From the IMG/VR virus record IMGVR_UViG_3300030329_003020, positions 1 through 24,129 of that record: a DNA stretch of 24,129 nt, one strand, 5' to 3'. The translations under genes were made by a program, and so were the position numbers. The notes under the pieces are model-generated. The model was not told the origin of the DNA. It did not search any database and was given only the letters and a program-made list of their open reading frames with translations. The DNA is from a virus. Below are positions 6,784 to 14,818 of this stretch, piece by piece. The first letter of the stretch is position 1, and every line of letters begins with the position of its first letter.

Positions 6784-7067
6784 TGATACAAGGGTTGATT
6801 GTTAAAATGATATTTAATGCTATTTATAAAGCTATACAAAGAAAGCATAATCTTAAAAAAATAGATGATTATGTTAATAAGGATAATGAGCTTGACAGAC
6901 AAATGAAGCAAGTTCAAAAGAATTTAAATAAATATGGAAAGTATATTGAGCAACTTGAAAAAGAAGTTGCAAGATTAAAGAAGGACTCACATCCTCCTTT
7001 ATTTACAAAACGAGATAAAAGTAGTATAGATAGAAGATTAAAAAAATTAGAAAAAAAGGAGAAGTAA
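6783..7067 (+). CDS. Basic coiled-coil protein, unknown
   Basis: 94 residues, ATG shared with the previous stop (TAATG) and an AAGGAGGAG ribosome site. Residues 1-20 are an amphipathic, mildly hydrophobic helix (MIQGLIVKMIFNAIYKAIQ) that could lie on a membrane; residues about 25-70 are a coiled coil and the C-terminus is strongly basic (RRLKKLEKKEK). Not recognised as a known family. It is part of the lysis-like cluster but a virion role is also possible. Confidence 0.6.
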   Translation: MIQGLIVKMIFNAIYKAIQRKHNLKKIDDYVNKDNELDRQMKQVQKNLNKYGKYIEQLEKEVARLKKDSHPPLFTKRDKSSIDRRLKKLEKKEK

Positions 7068-7068
7068 C

Positions 7069-7221
7069 ATGAACGAATGGATAATAGCTAATTGGGAATG
7101 GTGTTTGCTTGGATTTATGGTATTGGAAAAAGTAGTCAAGTTAAGCCCCACGAAATATGATGATATGTTGTTTGACATGATATTAAAACCTGTATTTGAA
7201 AAATTAAGAACTAAAAAATAA
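7069..7221 (+). CDS. Small protein, possible membrane-associated
   Basis: 50 residues from ATG 7069, one base after the previous stop and with AAAGGAG nearby; its TAA shares bases with the ATG of the following fibre-like gene (TAATG). The N-terminal 20 residues are Trp-rich and hydrophobic (IIANWEWCLLGFMVLE), the rest is an amphipathic basic helix. Short phage proteins of this form next to holin-type genes are common, but nothing specific is recognised. Confidence 0.5.
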   Translation: MNEWIIANWEWCLLGFMVLEKVVKLSPTKYDDMLFDMILKPVFEKLRTKK

Positions 7222-8837
7222 TGCCAAGAAGTAGTCTCCCAAATATAAAATCTTTATCTAAAGGCTCTTTTGAGCCAAGAAAAAACAATCCTATTGAGAT
7301 ATTAGAAGATAAACCTTTGGGAGACGAATTAATACCAATTTCTATAGGTGGAGAAATAAGCCCTATTGAAATAGCAAAAGAGAGTATAAGATTTACTTCA
7401 ACCACTAAAATTGAAGGTAGTTTGGAGGTAGATGGAAATGTTGTACTTGACAATACAGAAGTTAGAGACTTAGATATAAAGGGTGGTCAATTTACTATTT
7501 ATGAAGATGGTAGTACTACCAACTATGCAAGATTTCTCTTTGCTTCAAGTGAAGCTACATTATTAGGAGCAAGCAAATTAAATATTGATGCAGGTGATGA
7601 TATAATGTTTAAAGCAGATGGGAATACAATTACTTGGTATGGTGGAGATGGTGTTTCTAATGTCTGGGAGTTATCTACAGATGGAATGACTATGGGTGGC
7701 TATGATACTGCAAATAGAGGTTATACTTTTGCTACTACAGGAACAGGAGATTTAATATTTGAAGGTGATGGCTTAGTTATAAAAGATAATGGAGATGTAG
7801 ATACACCTGCAAGTGGGTATGGAACTTTATATGTAAATAGTGATGTTTTATACTTTAAAACAGATGGAGGCACAGCAACCAATCTATTAAGTGGTGGTGG
7901 TGGAGCAAGTGCATTAGATGACTTATCAGATGTAACATATTCAAGTGGAGATTTAACAATTTCTTCTTTAGATACTATTGTAACAGGAACTTGCACTTGG
8001 GATTCAAGTGGCTATATACACCTTGATGCAACTACTTATGGAACAACATCATTTAAAAAAACAGGAACAACATTTGCAGATTTACTTGTTTTTGGCAGTA
8101 AAAGCATTTTTGATCTATATTCTGAAGGAGATTCAAGCACAAATGATTATTTTCAAATAACTGTTGCAGAACATGGTGAGTCTACTATAATAACAAAAGA
8201 TACTGCTGCTGCAGCTGCTCATTTAAAATTTGAGCCTGATGGTAGCTTTTTAATTAAAGAAACTTCAAGTGCAGGTGCTGATGTTGCAGGATATGGACAA
8301 TTATGGATTAGGGATAGCTCTCCTAATAACTTGTATTTTACAGACGATACAGGTCAAGATGTTCAAATAACTAATAATGGGAGTTTAGCAAGTAGTAGTG
8401 CAGATACTGATTTTTATGATGTTAGAGTTACCAACTTTTACACAAATTCAGTTAACAATCAATTTCTTCCTCTTGCAGGTTATGTTATAGAAAGAGATAA
8501 TATTGCAAGTCAAAATGAATTTGTTTCTATGGTTGCTCCCTATGATGGAACAATAGAAAGAATTATGTTTAGATGTGAAACAAATCAAAATGGAACACTT
8601 GAATTTGATATATATGAATCTTCAGACACGACAGAAACTCCTGGCACAGTTACAGGAACTAAAGATATGTCTATAAATATAGCTGATGATATATCAGTTA
8701 CAGTAGATTTTAGTAGTATGACAAGTGGAACAAATGCTCTAACAAAAGGCAGAATATATGCAATTCAAATAGACACACCATCTGTTCCATACGATACAAA
8801 TATAACTATTGTTTTTAAGTGGGATTCATCTACTTAA
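7221..8837 (+). CDS. Beta-rich tail fibre / receptor-binding-like virion protein
   Basis: 538 residues, Gly/Ser/Thr/Asp-rich and almost lacking predicted long helices. The N-terminal about 60 residues are distinct (Pro/Ile/Glu-rich) and could anchor to the virion. Then come repeated short beta-hairpin units of the type 'DGxxxxKD.GDVDTPASGYGTLYVNSDVLYFKTDGG' (about residues 180-220), echoed near residues 340-380 (AGYGQLWIRDSSPNNLYFTDD), which are common in fibres of aquatic phages. A C-terminal globular beta domain (about residues 415-538) may bind receptor or carbohydrate. No chaperone/endosialidase autoprotease motif is seen. Its place before the connector genes is unusual for a receptor-binding fibre, so a head fibre or decoration role is also open. 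Confidence 0.6.
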   Translation: MPRSSLPNIKSLSKGSFEPRKNNPIEILEDKPLGDELIPISIGGEISPIEIAKESIRFTSTTKIEGSLEVDGNVVLDNTEVRDLDIKGGQFTIYEDGSTTNYARFLFASSEATLLGASKLNIDAGDDIMFKADGNTITWYGGDGVSNVWELSTDGMTMGGYDTANRGYTFATTGTGDLIFEGDGLVIKDNGDVDTPASGYGTLYVNSDVLYFKTDGGTATNLLSGGGGASALDDLSDVTYSSGDLTISSLDTIVTGTCTWDSSGYIHLDATTYGTTSFKKTGTTFADLLVFGSKSIFDLYSEGDSSTNDYFQITVAEHGESTIITKDTAAAAAHLKFEPDGSFLIKETSSAGADVAGYGQLWIRDSSPNNLYFTDDTGQDVQITNNGSLASSSADTDFYDVRVTNFYTNSVNNQFLPLAGYVIERDNIASQNEFVSMVAPYDGTIERIMFRCETNQNGTLEFDIYESSDTTETPGTVTGTKDMSINIADDISVTVDFSSMTSGTNALTKGRIYAIQIDTPSVPYDTNITIVFKWDSST

Positions 8838-8922
8838 GAAAAGATGTGCCTAATGTATGAAAAAGATTTTAACGACAAAGATGGCTCATTAAAAATTGCA
8901 GATTTTTAATTTAGGAGAAATA

Positions 8923-9069
8923 ATGTTAAATTATGATGAGAAAATAGAAGAAATAAATAAAAAAATGAAACTTATTGAGCAAGAATATATAAAAACTGCT
9001 GGTAAACTTGAACTATTGAAAGAGCTAAAAAAAGAATCTGAAAAAAAGGATAAGAAGGAAGGTAAATAA
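8923..9069 (+). CDS. Small Lys/Glu coiled-coil protein
   Basis: 48 residues starting at ATG 8923 with a clear AGGAGA ribosome site, and ending on TAATG with the next structural gene. The whole sequence is one charged helix (Lys, Glu, Leu, Ile) with no aromatic core, ending in a Lys-rich stretch. It may be an oligomeric structural adaptor or a partner of the flanking fibre-like proteins. Not recognised. The 85-base stretch before it (8838-8922) holds only a 21-codon frame without support. Confidence 0.6.
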   Translation: MLNYDEKIEEINKKMKLIEQEYIKTAGKLELLKELKKESEKKDKKEGK

Positions 9070-9851
9070 TGAGTTTTACAGGAAAATCATTAAAAGATGT
9101 ATATAAAGATGTTTTACAAACTGACAACAGTAATTCAGGACTATCTACAACCATTAAACAAATAAAGTGTGGAGATGGAGATTCTACTGCTTTATATTTG
9201 TCTACTCAAAATGTTAAAATGCAACCTGCTTCAGACTCTACAACAAATACAGTTATAAACGACAAAGATGGAAATGCTTTAGTCGCAGTTGATTCTACAA
9301 ATGATTTAGTTAAGGCAGGCATAGGGCAACATACTGTAAACACACAATATGCTTATTTTTCACAAAGCATAGATTTAACAACAAGTGGATTATTGGCAAA
9401 TGCTCACTATGCACTTGGATTCAATAGTATGAAACCTTCAGCATTGGTAACAGTTGGAACAGGTACAGACCCTGACACTTCTCTTACAATAGCAACAACA
9501 GCAGATGATATGATTGCTTGTTATTGGTATATTATGGATGACATAACAATAGACAGGGTTATCTGGTGGAGTGGGGCAGATGCAGCTACAGGAGATACAA
9601 CAAGAACTCATTTAATGTCTTATACAGTAGATTCAGGAAACTCTGCTACATCAGGAGATTTAAGTAGTGGTACAGTTGTAGCTTATTCATCAGATGTAAC
9701 AAATGCAGGTTACGAACAAGCATATTACAATCAAATGACTATATCATCAGCAGATGTAGATGCAGGAAAAGTTTTGATGTTTCTTTTTAGGTCAGATTCA
9801 ATAAATTCAGATTTCGCAATTAATGCAACAGTAAAATATCATTTAAGGTAA
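9069..9851 (+). CDS. Virion structural protein, fibre/decoration-like
   Basis: 260 residues, rich in Thr, Ser, Asp and Ala, with the beta-strand and loop character of virion surface proteins. The N-terminal part (residues about 5-55) carries 'GKSLKDVYKDVLQTDNSNSGL', a pattern I associate with minor virion proteins of aquatic phages; the rest is probably a beta-sandwich with a C-terminal strand ending in TVKYHLR. No enzyme motif. Starts at a TAATG junction preceded by AAGGAAGG. It sits in a block of similar proteins (7221-11407) before the connectors. The exact place in the virion cannot be deduced. Confidence 0.6.
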   Translation: MSFTGKSLKDVYKDVLQTDNSNSGLSTTIKQIKCGDGDSTALYLSTQNVKMQPASDSTTNTVINDKDGNALVAVDSTNDLVKAGIGQHTVNTQYAYFSQSIDLTTSGLLANAHYALGFNSMKPSALVTVGTGTDPDTSLTIATTADDMIACYWYIMDDITIDRVIWWSGADAATGDTTRTHLMSYTVDSGNSATSGDLSSGTVVAYSSDVTNAGYEQAYYNQMTISSADVDAGKVLMFLFRSDSINSDFAINATVKYHLR

Positions 9852-9862
9852 AAGGAGTTAAA

Positions 9863-11407
9863 ATGGCAAATGTCAATGTAAATTTAAGTTTAGGAAAAAG
9901 TGCTTTTACAAAAGCAAAGGGGTATAATCAAGTATTTGAAAATACCCAAGAAGTAGATAATACAGATGGTTTTATAAATTTGCTATCAGTTAGTGGAACA
10001 AAGGGAACTGCTACTGTAGCTTCTATAAAAGCATTTTGTGTTTATAATATGGGAGATGTTCCAGCAGAAATACAATTTGTGTATCAAGAATGGAAAAATA
10101 ATTCAAATACAGATGATGCAAATTCAGTAGATATGGGTGGAGGTGCAACTGTAAATAGGTATGCTACCATGCTTTTACCTGCAGGAGATTTCTTTTATCT
10201 ACCTCATGGCAGGTTAATAGGATATAATGCAGATGCCTCAGCAGCAAATGCTACAACTATAGAAAATACAGCTCCTGATAGTAATATGAAAGTAGACACA
10301 GGTGCAAATATAGACCATGCCACATCAGCAACTATGGGTTCTGATGCTACACACACTACAGTAAATTTAGAAAATGGTCATTCAAAATATTTTAAGGTAG
10401 GAGATTTAATCAGGTGTGGAAATGAAATAATGGAAGTAACTGCTGTTGGAACAGGTGCAGACTTAGCCAATAGTACACTTACAGTTAAAAGAGGATTGTT
10501 TGGCTCTACAGCAGCAACTCAGGCAGATGAAGTAGCTGTTGAATTACCATTCTTCAATATGACTGCAGATTTTGATAAATTTTCTACATCACAAACTGAT
10601 AAAAATGGAGTGTTTCATGCTAAAAACTTTTTTGGATATGGAAGAACAGGTGATGCGATTGCAGATGGTATACAAGCAGGCTCTATAGGAATTAAATTTT
10701 ATCAAGCAGGTTATCAGGAAATAGGCTTATCTGGTATAACACCAAACACAAATAGTGGATTAGCTGCTTCAACTGCTTATGCTTTTGATATAGCAGTAGA
10801 TGGTGGTTCAGATTATACATTAAGTTTTACAACAGACTCATCTAATACTAATTTTGGTGGAAAGAATGGAGTATTAAATAAAATACAAGATGCTTTAAAT
10901 GCAGGATATTATGCTTCTGGAAATTTATTTGAGAAGAAAGTTACTGTTGGTATAGTTAATGGAGATGTTAGATTCACATCAGGACAACATCTATCTACAT
11001 CAGCAATTTCAATTAGTGCTCCTGCAAGTGGAACTACACCTTTTGGAGTTGGCAGGCTTCCTGCTGTTGGAGACATTGAGGCAGCAGTTGCTGCAAAAGT
11101 TGCAGATGATACTGTATATGATAAAGAAACTTATGATGCTTCACCTAATAAATCTGCTTTTATGTATGATGATGGGCAAGGAAACTTGTTAGGAGCAGGC
11201 TCAGGAAGGATTAATTATGAAACAGGAGAGATTAGATTCACATCATTACCTAATGCTAACTTTGTTATTAACTGTGTTCACAAATCTGCTCATGCAGGAG
11301 GAGTTAATTCTGATACTGCAAGTGGTAAAAACACAATTCAAACTATAGGAGCAAGAAGTGTTAATCCTAAACTAAATACAACTGTTAAGATATTAGCTTA
11401 TAACTAA
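9863..11407 (+). CDS. Large virion structural protein, unknown role
   Basis: 514 residues, Ala/Gly/Thr/Asn-rich, low in Cys and with few long helices. It shows an N-terminal beta domain (about 1-130), a middle section with 'FKVGDLIRCGNEIMEVTAV' (about 175-195), a motif style seen in structural proteins that carry a small beta-barrel, then a section near residues 290-350 reading like hook/flagellin-type inserts (GLAASTAYAFDIAVDGG), and a C-terminal beta part. No catalytic motif. AAAGGAG ribosome site, 11 bases after the previous gene. Could be a head decoration, head fibre or adsorption protein. Function is not assigned. Confidence 0.55.
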   Translation: MANVNVNLSLGKSAFTKAKGYNQVFENTQEVDNTDGFINLLSVSGTKGTATVASIKAFCVYNMGDVPAEIQFVYQEWKNNSNTDDANSVDMGGGATVNRYATMLLPAGDFFYLPHGRLIGYNADASAANATTIENTAPDSNMKVDTGANIDHATSATMGSDATHTTVNLENGHSKYFKVGDLIRCGNEIMEVTAVGTGADLANSTLTVKRGLFGSTAATQADEVAVELPFFNMTADFDKFSTSQTDKNGVFHAKNFFGYGRTGDAIADGIQAGSIGIKFYQAGYQEIGLSGITPNTNSGLAASTAYAFDIAVDGGSDYTLSFTTDSSNTNFGGKNGVLNKIQDALNAGYYASGNLFEKKVTVGIVNGDVRFTSGQHLSTSAISISAPASGTTPFGVGRLPAVGDIEAAVAAKVADDTVYDKETYDASPNKSAFMYDDGQGNLLGAGSGRINYETGEIRFTSLPNANFVINCVHKSAHAGGVNSDTASGKNTIQTIGARSVNPKLNTTVKILAYN

Positions 11408-11418
11408 GGAGGAAATAA

Positions 11419-12408
11419 ATGGCAACAGCACCAACATATTGCACACATAGACAACTTAAAGATGTATTTCCTCAAGTTGATTCGTTTGATAATAAAAGAG
11501 CTTTATATGGATGGAAAGAAGTAACGACAAATAAGTATGCAGCACACAATAGTGGATTAACAACTCAACTATTTGCTGATGGGGAAGATTTAGGTGCAGC
11601 TCAATCTGCTCATACAGATTTGAATGTTGAAGGAGAATGGTTTTATAATAGTGCAGAAGATATAACTTATTATTATTCAGCAAGCAACCCAAATGATAAA
11701 CTTATGGAGTCAGGAGAAGAATTTTCTGCATTAATTACAAGAATTACAGCTAATGCAAGTAGATATTTAGATGCTAAACTTGATCCTAACCTACCTAAAG
11801 AACAATTAAAAGACAAAGAAGGTAATTATGACTATATAATCGTAAGAACTACTGCTTTGATAGCTGCAGTATTCCTTATTAGAAGCCACGACCCTGCATC
11901 AGAAATTGCAACAGCAATGATGGAAGATGCAATGGGCAACATAGATGCTTTAAATAAAGGGGGAGCAGCATTATCATGGCAGACAACAGGAGATTCTTCA
12001 AAAGGGGTTATAAGAGATGTTACTTACACATCAGGAAAAATAAGACCTGTAGATACAAGAGGCAGATGGTCAGGCTCTTGGGATCTGGTAAAGGTAAAAA
12101 TAACAACAGGTGGTGTTTTAGGAACTGCTAAATACTCTGTATGGGTTAAAAGTGGCGATAAATTAAAAGACACTCAAGTTGTTACTACTGAAACTGTTAC
12201 AGGAGACTTTCAACAATTAGCAGGTGGGCTTGAGGTAAGATTTGGAGGTTCTACAGATGCAAGTGAAGCAGCCATCAATGATGAATGGGAAGTAGAGGTT
12301 TCAGGTTACTTAGAAGAAGTAGATAATTCTGCTATGAACTCTGTTAAAATGACTCGTGGTGGCATAGCTACTGCAAGAGGGAAAAAGAAGTTAGGATACA
12401 ACACTTAA
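11419..12408 (+). CDS. Head-tail connector/adaptor-like protein
   Basis: 329 residues. It opens with YCTHRQLKDVFPQ, as in the DUF1320/gp6-like adaptors that begin with a short 'Y-C-T-x-x-x-L' strand and helix. After an inserted beta segment (about 25-90), residues about 95-165 are helices (ALITRITANASRYLDAKLD ... IIVRTTALIAAVFLIRS) matching the helical bundle of connector adaptors that dock under the portal. The C-terminal about 130 residues are a separate beta domain (SWDLVKVKITTGG onwards) not usual in the short adaptors. Gene order (connector, tail completion, tail tube) supports the call. Strong AAGGAGG ribosome site. Confidence 0.6.
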   Translation: MATAPTYCTHRQLKDVFPQVDSFDNKRALYGWKEVTTNKYAAHNSGLTTQLFADGEDLGAAQSAHTDLNVEGEWFYNSAEDITYYYSASNPNDKLMESGEEFSALITRITANASRYLDAKLDPNLPKEQLKDKEGNYDYIIVRTTALIAAVFLIRSHDPASEIATAMMEDAMGNIDALNKGGAALSWQTTGDSSKGVIRDVTYTSGKIRPVDTRGRWSGSWDLVKVKITTGGVLGTAKYSVWVKSGDKLKDTQVVTTETVTGDFQQLAGGLEVRFGGSTDASEAAINDEWEVEVSGYLEEVDNSAMNSVKMTRGGIATARGKKKLGYNT

Positions 12409-12430
12409 TCAAATTTGGAAAATATAAAAA

Positions 12431-12868
12431 ATGGCAGTAACTTTTACCAATAATTGGAAGAATATTTTAGACAAGTTAGAGTCTATACTCGAAGCTGAAT
12501 TTAAGGGTGCTTTACCTGTTTACAAAGGTAATTCTGTGCCTAAAGGGGTAAATCAGGCTTTAAAACTCACACCTTTGAGTAGTGTATTAAATGAATATAA
12601 CACTAATTCTGAAACAAGAGAGTTCACAGTAAGTGTTCAATTTATTTTTGCTGAAGCTAATATAAGAGAAACAGCTTTAGATCATGTTCTTAGATATGTT
12701 TCAAGAATAGAAGCATTAGTACACGATAACATAACAATGACTTTGTCTGACAGTACAAATGCTTTTAATTGCAGATTTGAATCTACAAATTTAAATACAG
12801 ATGAAGATTCAGGTGTATATTTAGTAGATTGGGAATATAAATGCCAACATTTAGGAAATACAGATTAA
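12431..12868 (+). CDS. Tail completion/terminator-like protein
   Basis: 145 residues with mixed alpha/beta pattern: an N-terminal amphipathic helix (NNWKNILDKLESILEAE), a strand-rich middle with 'TREFTVSVQFIFAEA', and helix plus beta hairpin at the end. Length, fold pattern and position just before the tail-tube gene match lambda gpU/HK97 gp10-type proteins that cap the tail and join it to the head. Direct motifs are few, so context carries most of the weight. Start ATG 12431 lacks a strong ribosome site (only GGAAAA some 12 bases upstream). Confidence 0.55.
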   Translation: MAVTFTNNWKNILDKLESILEAEFKGALPVYKGNSVPKGVNQALKLTPLSSVLNEYNTNSETREFTVSVQFIFAEANIRETALDHVLRYVSRIEALVHDNITMTLSDSTNAFNCRFESTNLNTDEDSGVYLVDWEYKCQHLGNTD

Positions 12869-12869
12869 T

Positions 12870-13076
12870 ATGAAGATAAAATTAAAAAATAAAGACAATA
12901 AAATGACAACATTATATTGTTTTAATAAACAAGGTTTTTGTCAAACTACATTTGATAAAGTTAATTCAGGTATTGAAGTTGAGGTTGAAAGAGTTCCTTA
13001 TAATGCTTGGGAATATGTAGAAGAAATAAAAAAAGAAGTAAAGGTTAAAAAAAAGAATAAAGGAGGAAAAGGGTAA
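12870..13076 (+). CDS. Small basic protein, unknown
   Basis: 68 residues, starting one base after the preceding stop and ending on a TAATG junction with the tail-tube gene. The middle (residues about 12-55) could be a compact beta fold with two Cys (YCFNKQGFCQ); the C-terminus is Lys-rich (VKVKKKNKGGKG) and its codons supply the AAGGAGG ribosome site of the next gene. Short proteins with a basic tail are often seen beside tail-tube genes in aquatic siphophages, but I do not recognise the family. Confidence 0.6.
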   Translation: MKIKLKNKDNKMTTLYCFNKQGFCQTTFDKVNSGIEVEVERVPYNAWEYVEEIKKEVKVKKKNKGGKG

Positions 13077-14092
13077 TGGCTATCAATGAAAAGGCTTACT
13101 CCCCAAAACAATTTTCATTCTTGGTTGCAGAACAAGATGATTGGGGAACAATAAATCCTGATAGTAGTGGAAGTCCTGACAATGCTTGGTTGGCAGTAGA
13201 TGTAGATAGTGTAGGGAGTCCATCTTTAAACTTGAATCAAACATTAGATGTGAGAAATGGTAGTAGAGTTTTACAAGCAACTGATTTTTTTCAAGATAAT
13301 AAAAACAAAGTTATAGAGGTGTCTGTAAGTGGAACTGCTACAACAGAAGTGTTAGACTTATTATTAGGAAACATAACTCAAGGCGATACTGTACCATATT
13401 TAATTACATCAGCAGGAGCTGTTCAAAATATGTCAAGTGCAACATCAAATCAAACAGCAAATCAATTATTATCTATTTGCTACAAAACACCTGCAAGTGG
13501 TCATGCAATAGGTTTAAAGGATTGCTTTTGTACTGCAATTTCGTTTAATGGAGATGCAGGAACTGAAGGTGGTAGAGTTAAATTTTCAGCTACTTTTAAA
13601 ACAGGAAGTGCTCCAGCATTAACTCAAAGTGATTTAAGTATAGACACAGCAATATCATCTAATAATTATTACATGAGTAGTTGGGATGCTGATGATAGAA
13701 TAGTTGCAGGAATAGCTAATTGTTTAGTTTCTTCATTCACACTAAATGTAGAAAATGATGTAACTTTCGCAGGACTTACTGCTACAGGATTTGAATCAGC
13801 TTCAAGAGTGAGTGAGGTTTCAGCAACAGCAGATTTTTCAATAAAATATGATGATAATACAGATGTGTTATTTGAAAACTTTCACGACCAAGCAACAGGT
13901 GCTTCTGAAGGTGCTACTTTAATGGCAACAGATGCTACACCATCAGATGGAGAATTTGAATTTAAATTTGCAGGTTCTGTTATAACTGATGTTGCTTTTA
14001 ATGAAGGTGATATGATGATGTTGGATGTTTCAGTTAAGGCTGTGGGATCAGGAGTTGGCTCAAGTACAGCATTATTTGAAATTGCTTGTTAA
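13076..14092 (+). CDS. Major tail tube protein
   Basis: 338 residues of Ser/Thr/Ala/Asp-rich beta structure. It lies directly before the tail-assembly chaperone pair and tape measure, which is the near-universal tail-tube position in siphophages. Visible features are an N-terminal 'PKQFSFLVAEQDDWGTINPD' section, repeated strands such as KVIEVSVSGTATTEVLDLLLG (about 78-98), and a C-terminal part with FEFKFAGSVITDVAFNEGDM (about 295-315) suiting the tube fold. It would polymerise around the tape measure to form the DNA channel. It is longer than minimal tube proteins (about 150-250), so an extra surface domain is possible. No second tube paralogue or sheath is seen. Confidence 0.7.
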   Translation: MAINEKAYSPKQFSFLVAEQDDWGTINPDSSGSPDNAWLAVDVDSVGSPSLNLNQTLDVRNGSRVLQATDFFQDNKNKVIEVSVSGTATTEVLDLLLGNITQGDTVPYLITSAGAVQNMSSATSNQTANQLLSICYKTPASGHAIGLKDCFCTAISFNGDAGTEGGRVKFSATFKTGSAPALTQSDLSIDTAISSNNYYMSSWDADDRIVAGIANCLVSSFTLNVENDVTFAGLTATGFESASRVSEVSATADFSIKYDDNTDVLFENFHDQATGASEGATLMATDATPSDGEFEFKFAGSVITDVAFNEGDMMMLDVSVKAVGSGVGSSTALFEIAC

Positions 14093-14108
14093 TTAAATAA
14101 GAGGTAAT

Positions 14109-14393
14109 ATGGAAATCAAACTTTCTGATGGTAAAAAAGTTAAACTAAAAGACTTGTCAATAGATGAAAGAGATGAATTGCTTGATTCAGTAGAGTATGA
14201 ATATACTGATGACAATTCACCTTCTAAAATAAAAATGCTTCATTCTACTATGACTAAATTCTTGAGAATTGGTATAGAAGGAGAAGTTACAGATGAGTTT
14301 TTAAAGTCTTTATCATTCTCTGATAAATCAGATATATTTACAAAGATACAAGGAGAATGTATGAATCTGGGGGAAGAAGAAGCCTCCAAATAG
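14109..14393 (+). CDS. Tail assembly chaperone, G-like
   Basis: 94-residue acidic helical protein between tail tube and tape measure, the position of lambda gpG. It starts MEIKLSDGKKVKLKDLSIDERDELL, a pattern typical of these chaperones (a short beta hairpin then helices). It would coat the tape measure before tube polymerisation. Its 3' end carries a G-run, an upstream ribosome-site-like element and a downstream stem, suggesting that part of the translation shifts -1 into the next frame to make a G-T-like fusion. Start ATG 14109 with GAGG about 5 bases upstream. Confidence 0.75.
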   Translation: MEIKLSDGKKVKLKDLSIDERDELLDSVEYEYTDDNSPSKIKMLHSTMTKFLRIGIEGEVTDEFLKSLSFSDKSDIFTKIQGECMNLGEEEASK

Positions 14394-14426
14394 GACTAAA
14401 CATAACTGCTGAACCATGTGGAGGCT
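14350..14426 (+). promoter_or_regulatory. Probable -1 programmed ribosomal frameshift signal
   Basis: Three elements lie in classic order near the end of the G-like gene. AAGGAGA at 14350-14356 is 13 bases before the slippery run, as in the dnaX-type stimulator. The frame reads CTG GGG GAA with five Gs at 14369-14373, so the glycine tRNA in GGG can slip back one base and still read GGG. A perfect 8-bp stem, AGCCTCCA (14381-14388) with TGGAGGCT (14419-14426), starts five bases after the GAA codon. The downstream frame 14357-14818 is exactly the -1 frame. The fusion would be 88 + 148 = 236 residues. The A-site codon re-pairs less well (GAA to GGA) than in GGGAAAG-type heptamers. Confidence 0.65.
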
Positions 14427-14818
14427 GTCAGTACGAATCATATCCTTATACAGCACAAGTACCTGTAAGCATTGATGGTAAATACCCAACTTGGGAGTTT
14501 AGATCAGATAAAGATGTTTGGAAGGTAATAGACTTATTAATAGAAGAAGTAAAGGAAACTAATGAATCAAAAGGCACAGAGTTTGATATAACACAATCTA
14601 TCAATGCTCAGTTGCCTTTTTTCGCTTGTAGGCATATATTATTTGACAAGCAGATACAAAAAGACATTCAGAGATACCTTTATTGTGAGAAATTTGGAAT
14701 AAGCCCCTACGAGGGTGATTTTGGTAAACAACCCTGTTTATGGGTAGATAAAGCAAATGTAATAAGAAATGCTTTTGCTAAGTTAGAAAAGAATCAAATA
14801 GATAAGGCAAAAAAATAA
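14357..14818 (+). CDS. Tail assembly chaperone T-like part, probably read by -1 frameshift
   Basis: Open frame overlapping the G-like gene by 37 bases in the -1 frame and ending on a TAATG junction with the tape measure. Independent start at ATG 14357 is doubtful: the AAGGAG element lies only one to two bases before it, too close for initiation. The more likely product is the C-terminal domain of a G-T fusion joined at about codon 6 of this frame. The protein has CGGC (residues 21-24) and further Cys residues (FACRH, YCEK, PCLW) that could bind a metal, and a C-terminal helical part with the GDFGKQPCLWVDKANVIRNAF segment. Its expected role is to recruit tail-tube subunits to the chaperone-coated tape measure. 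Confidence 0.7.
   Translation: MYESGGRRSLQIGLNITAEPCGGCQYESYPYTAQVPVSIDGKYPTWEFRSDKDVWKVIDLLIEEVKETNESKGTEFDITQSINAQLPFFACRHILFDKQIQKDIQRYLYCEKFGISPYEGDFGKQPCLWVDKANVIRNAFAKLEKNQIDKAKK

Noticed and set aside
8844-8909. A 21-codon frame between the fibre-like gene and the 48-residue gene.
   Set aside because: Too short, no ribosome site, no motif. A 14-base match of its sequence to 9258-9271 is about what chance gives in an AT-rich window of this length.
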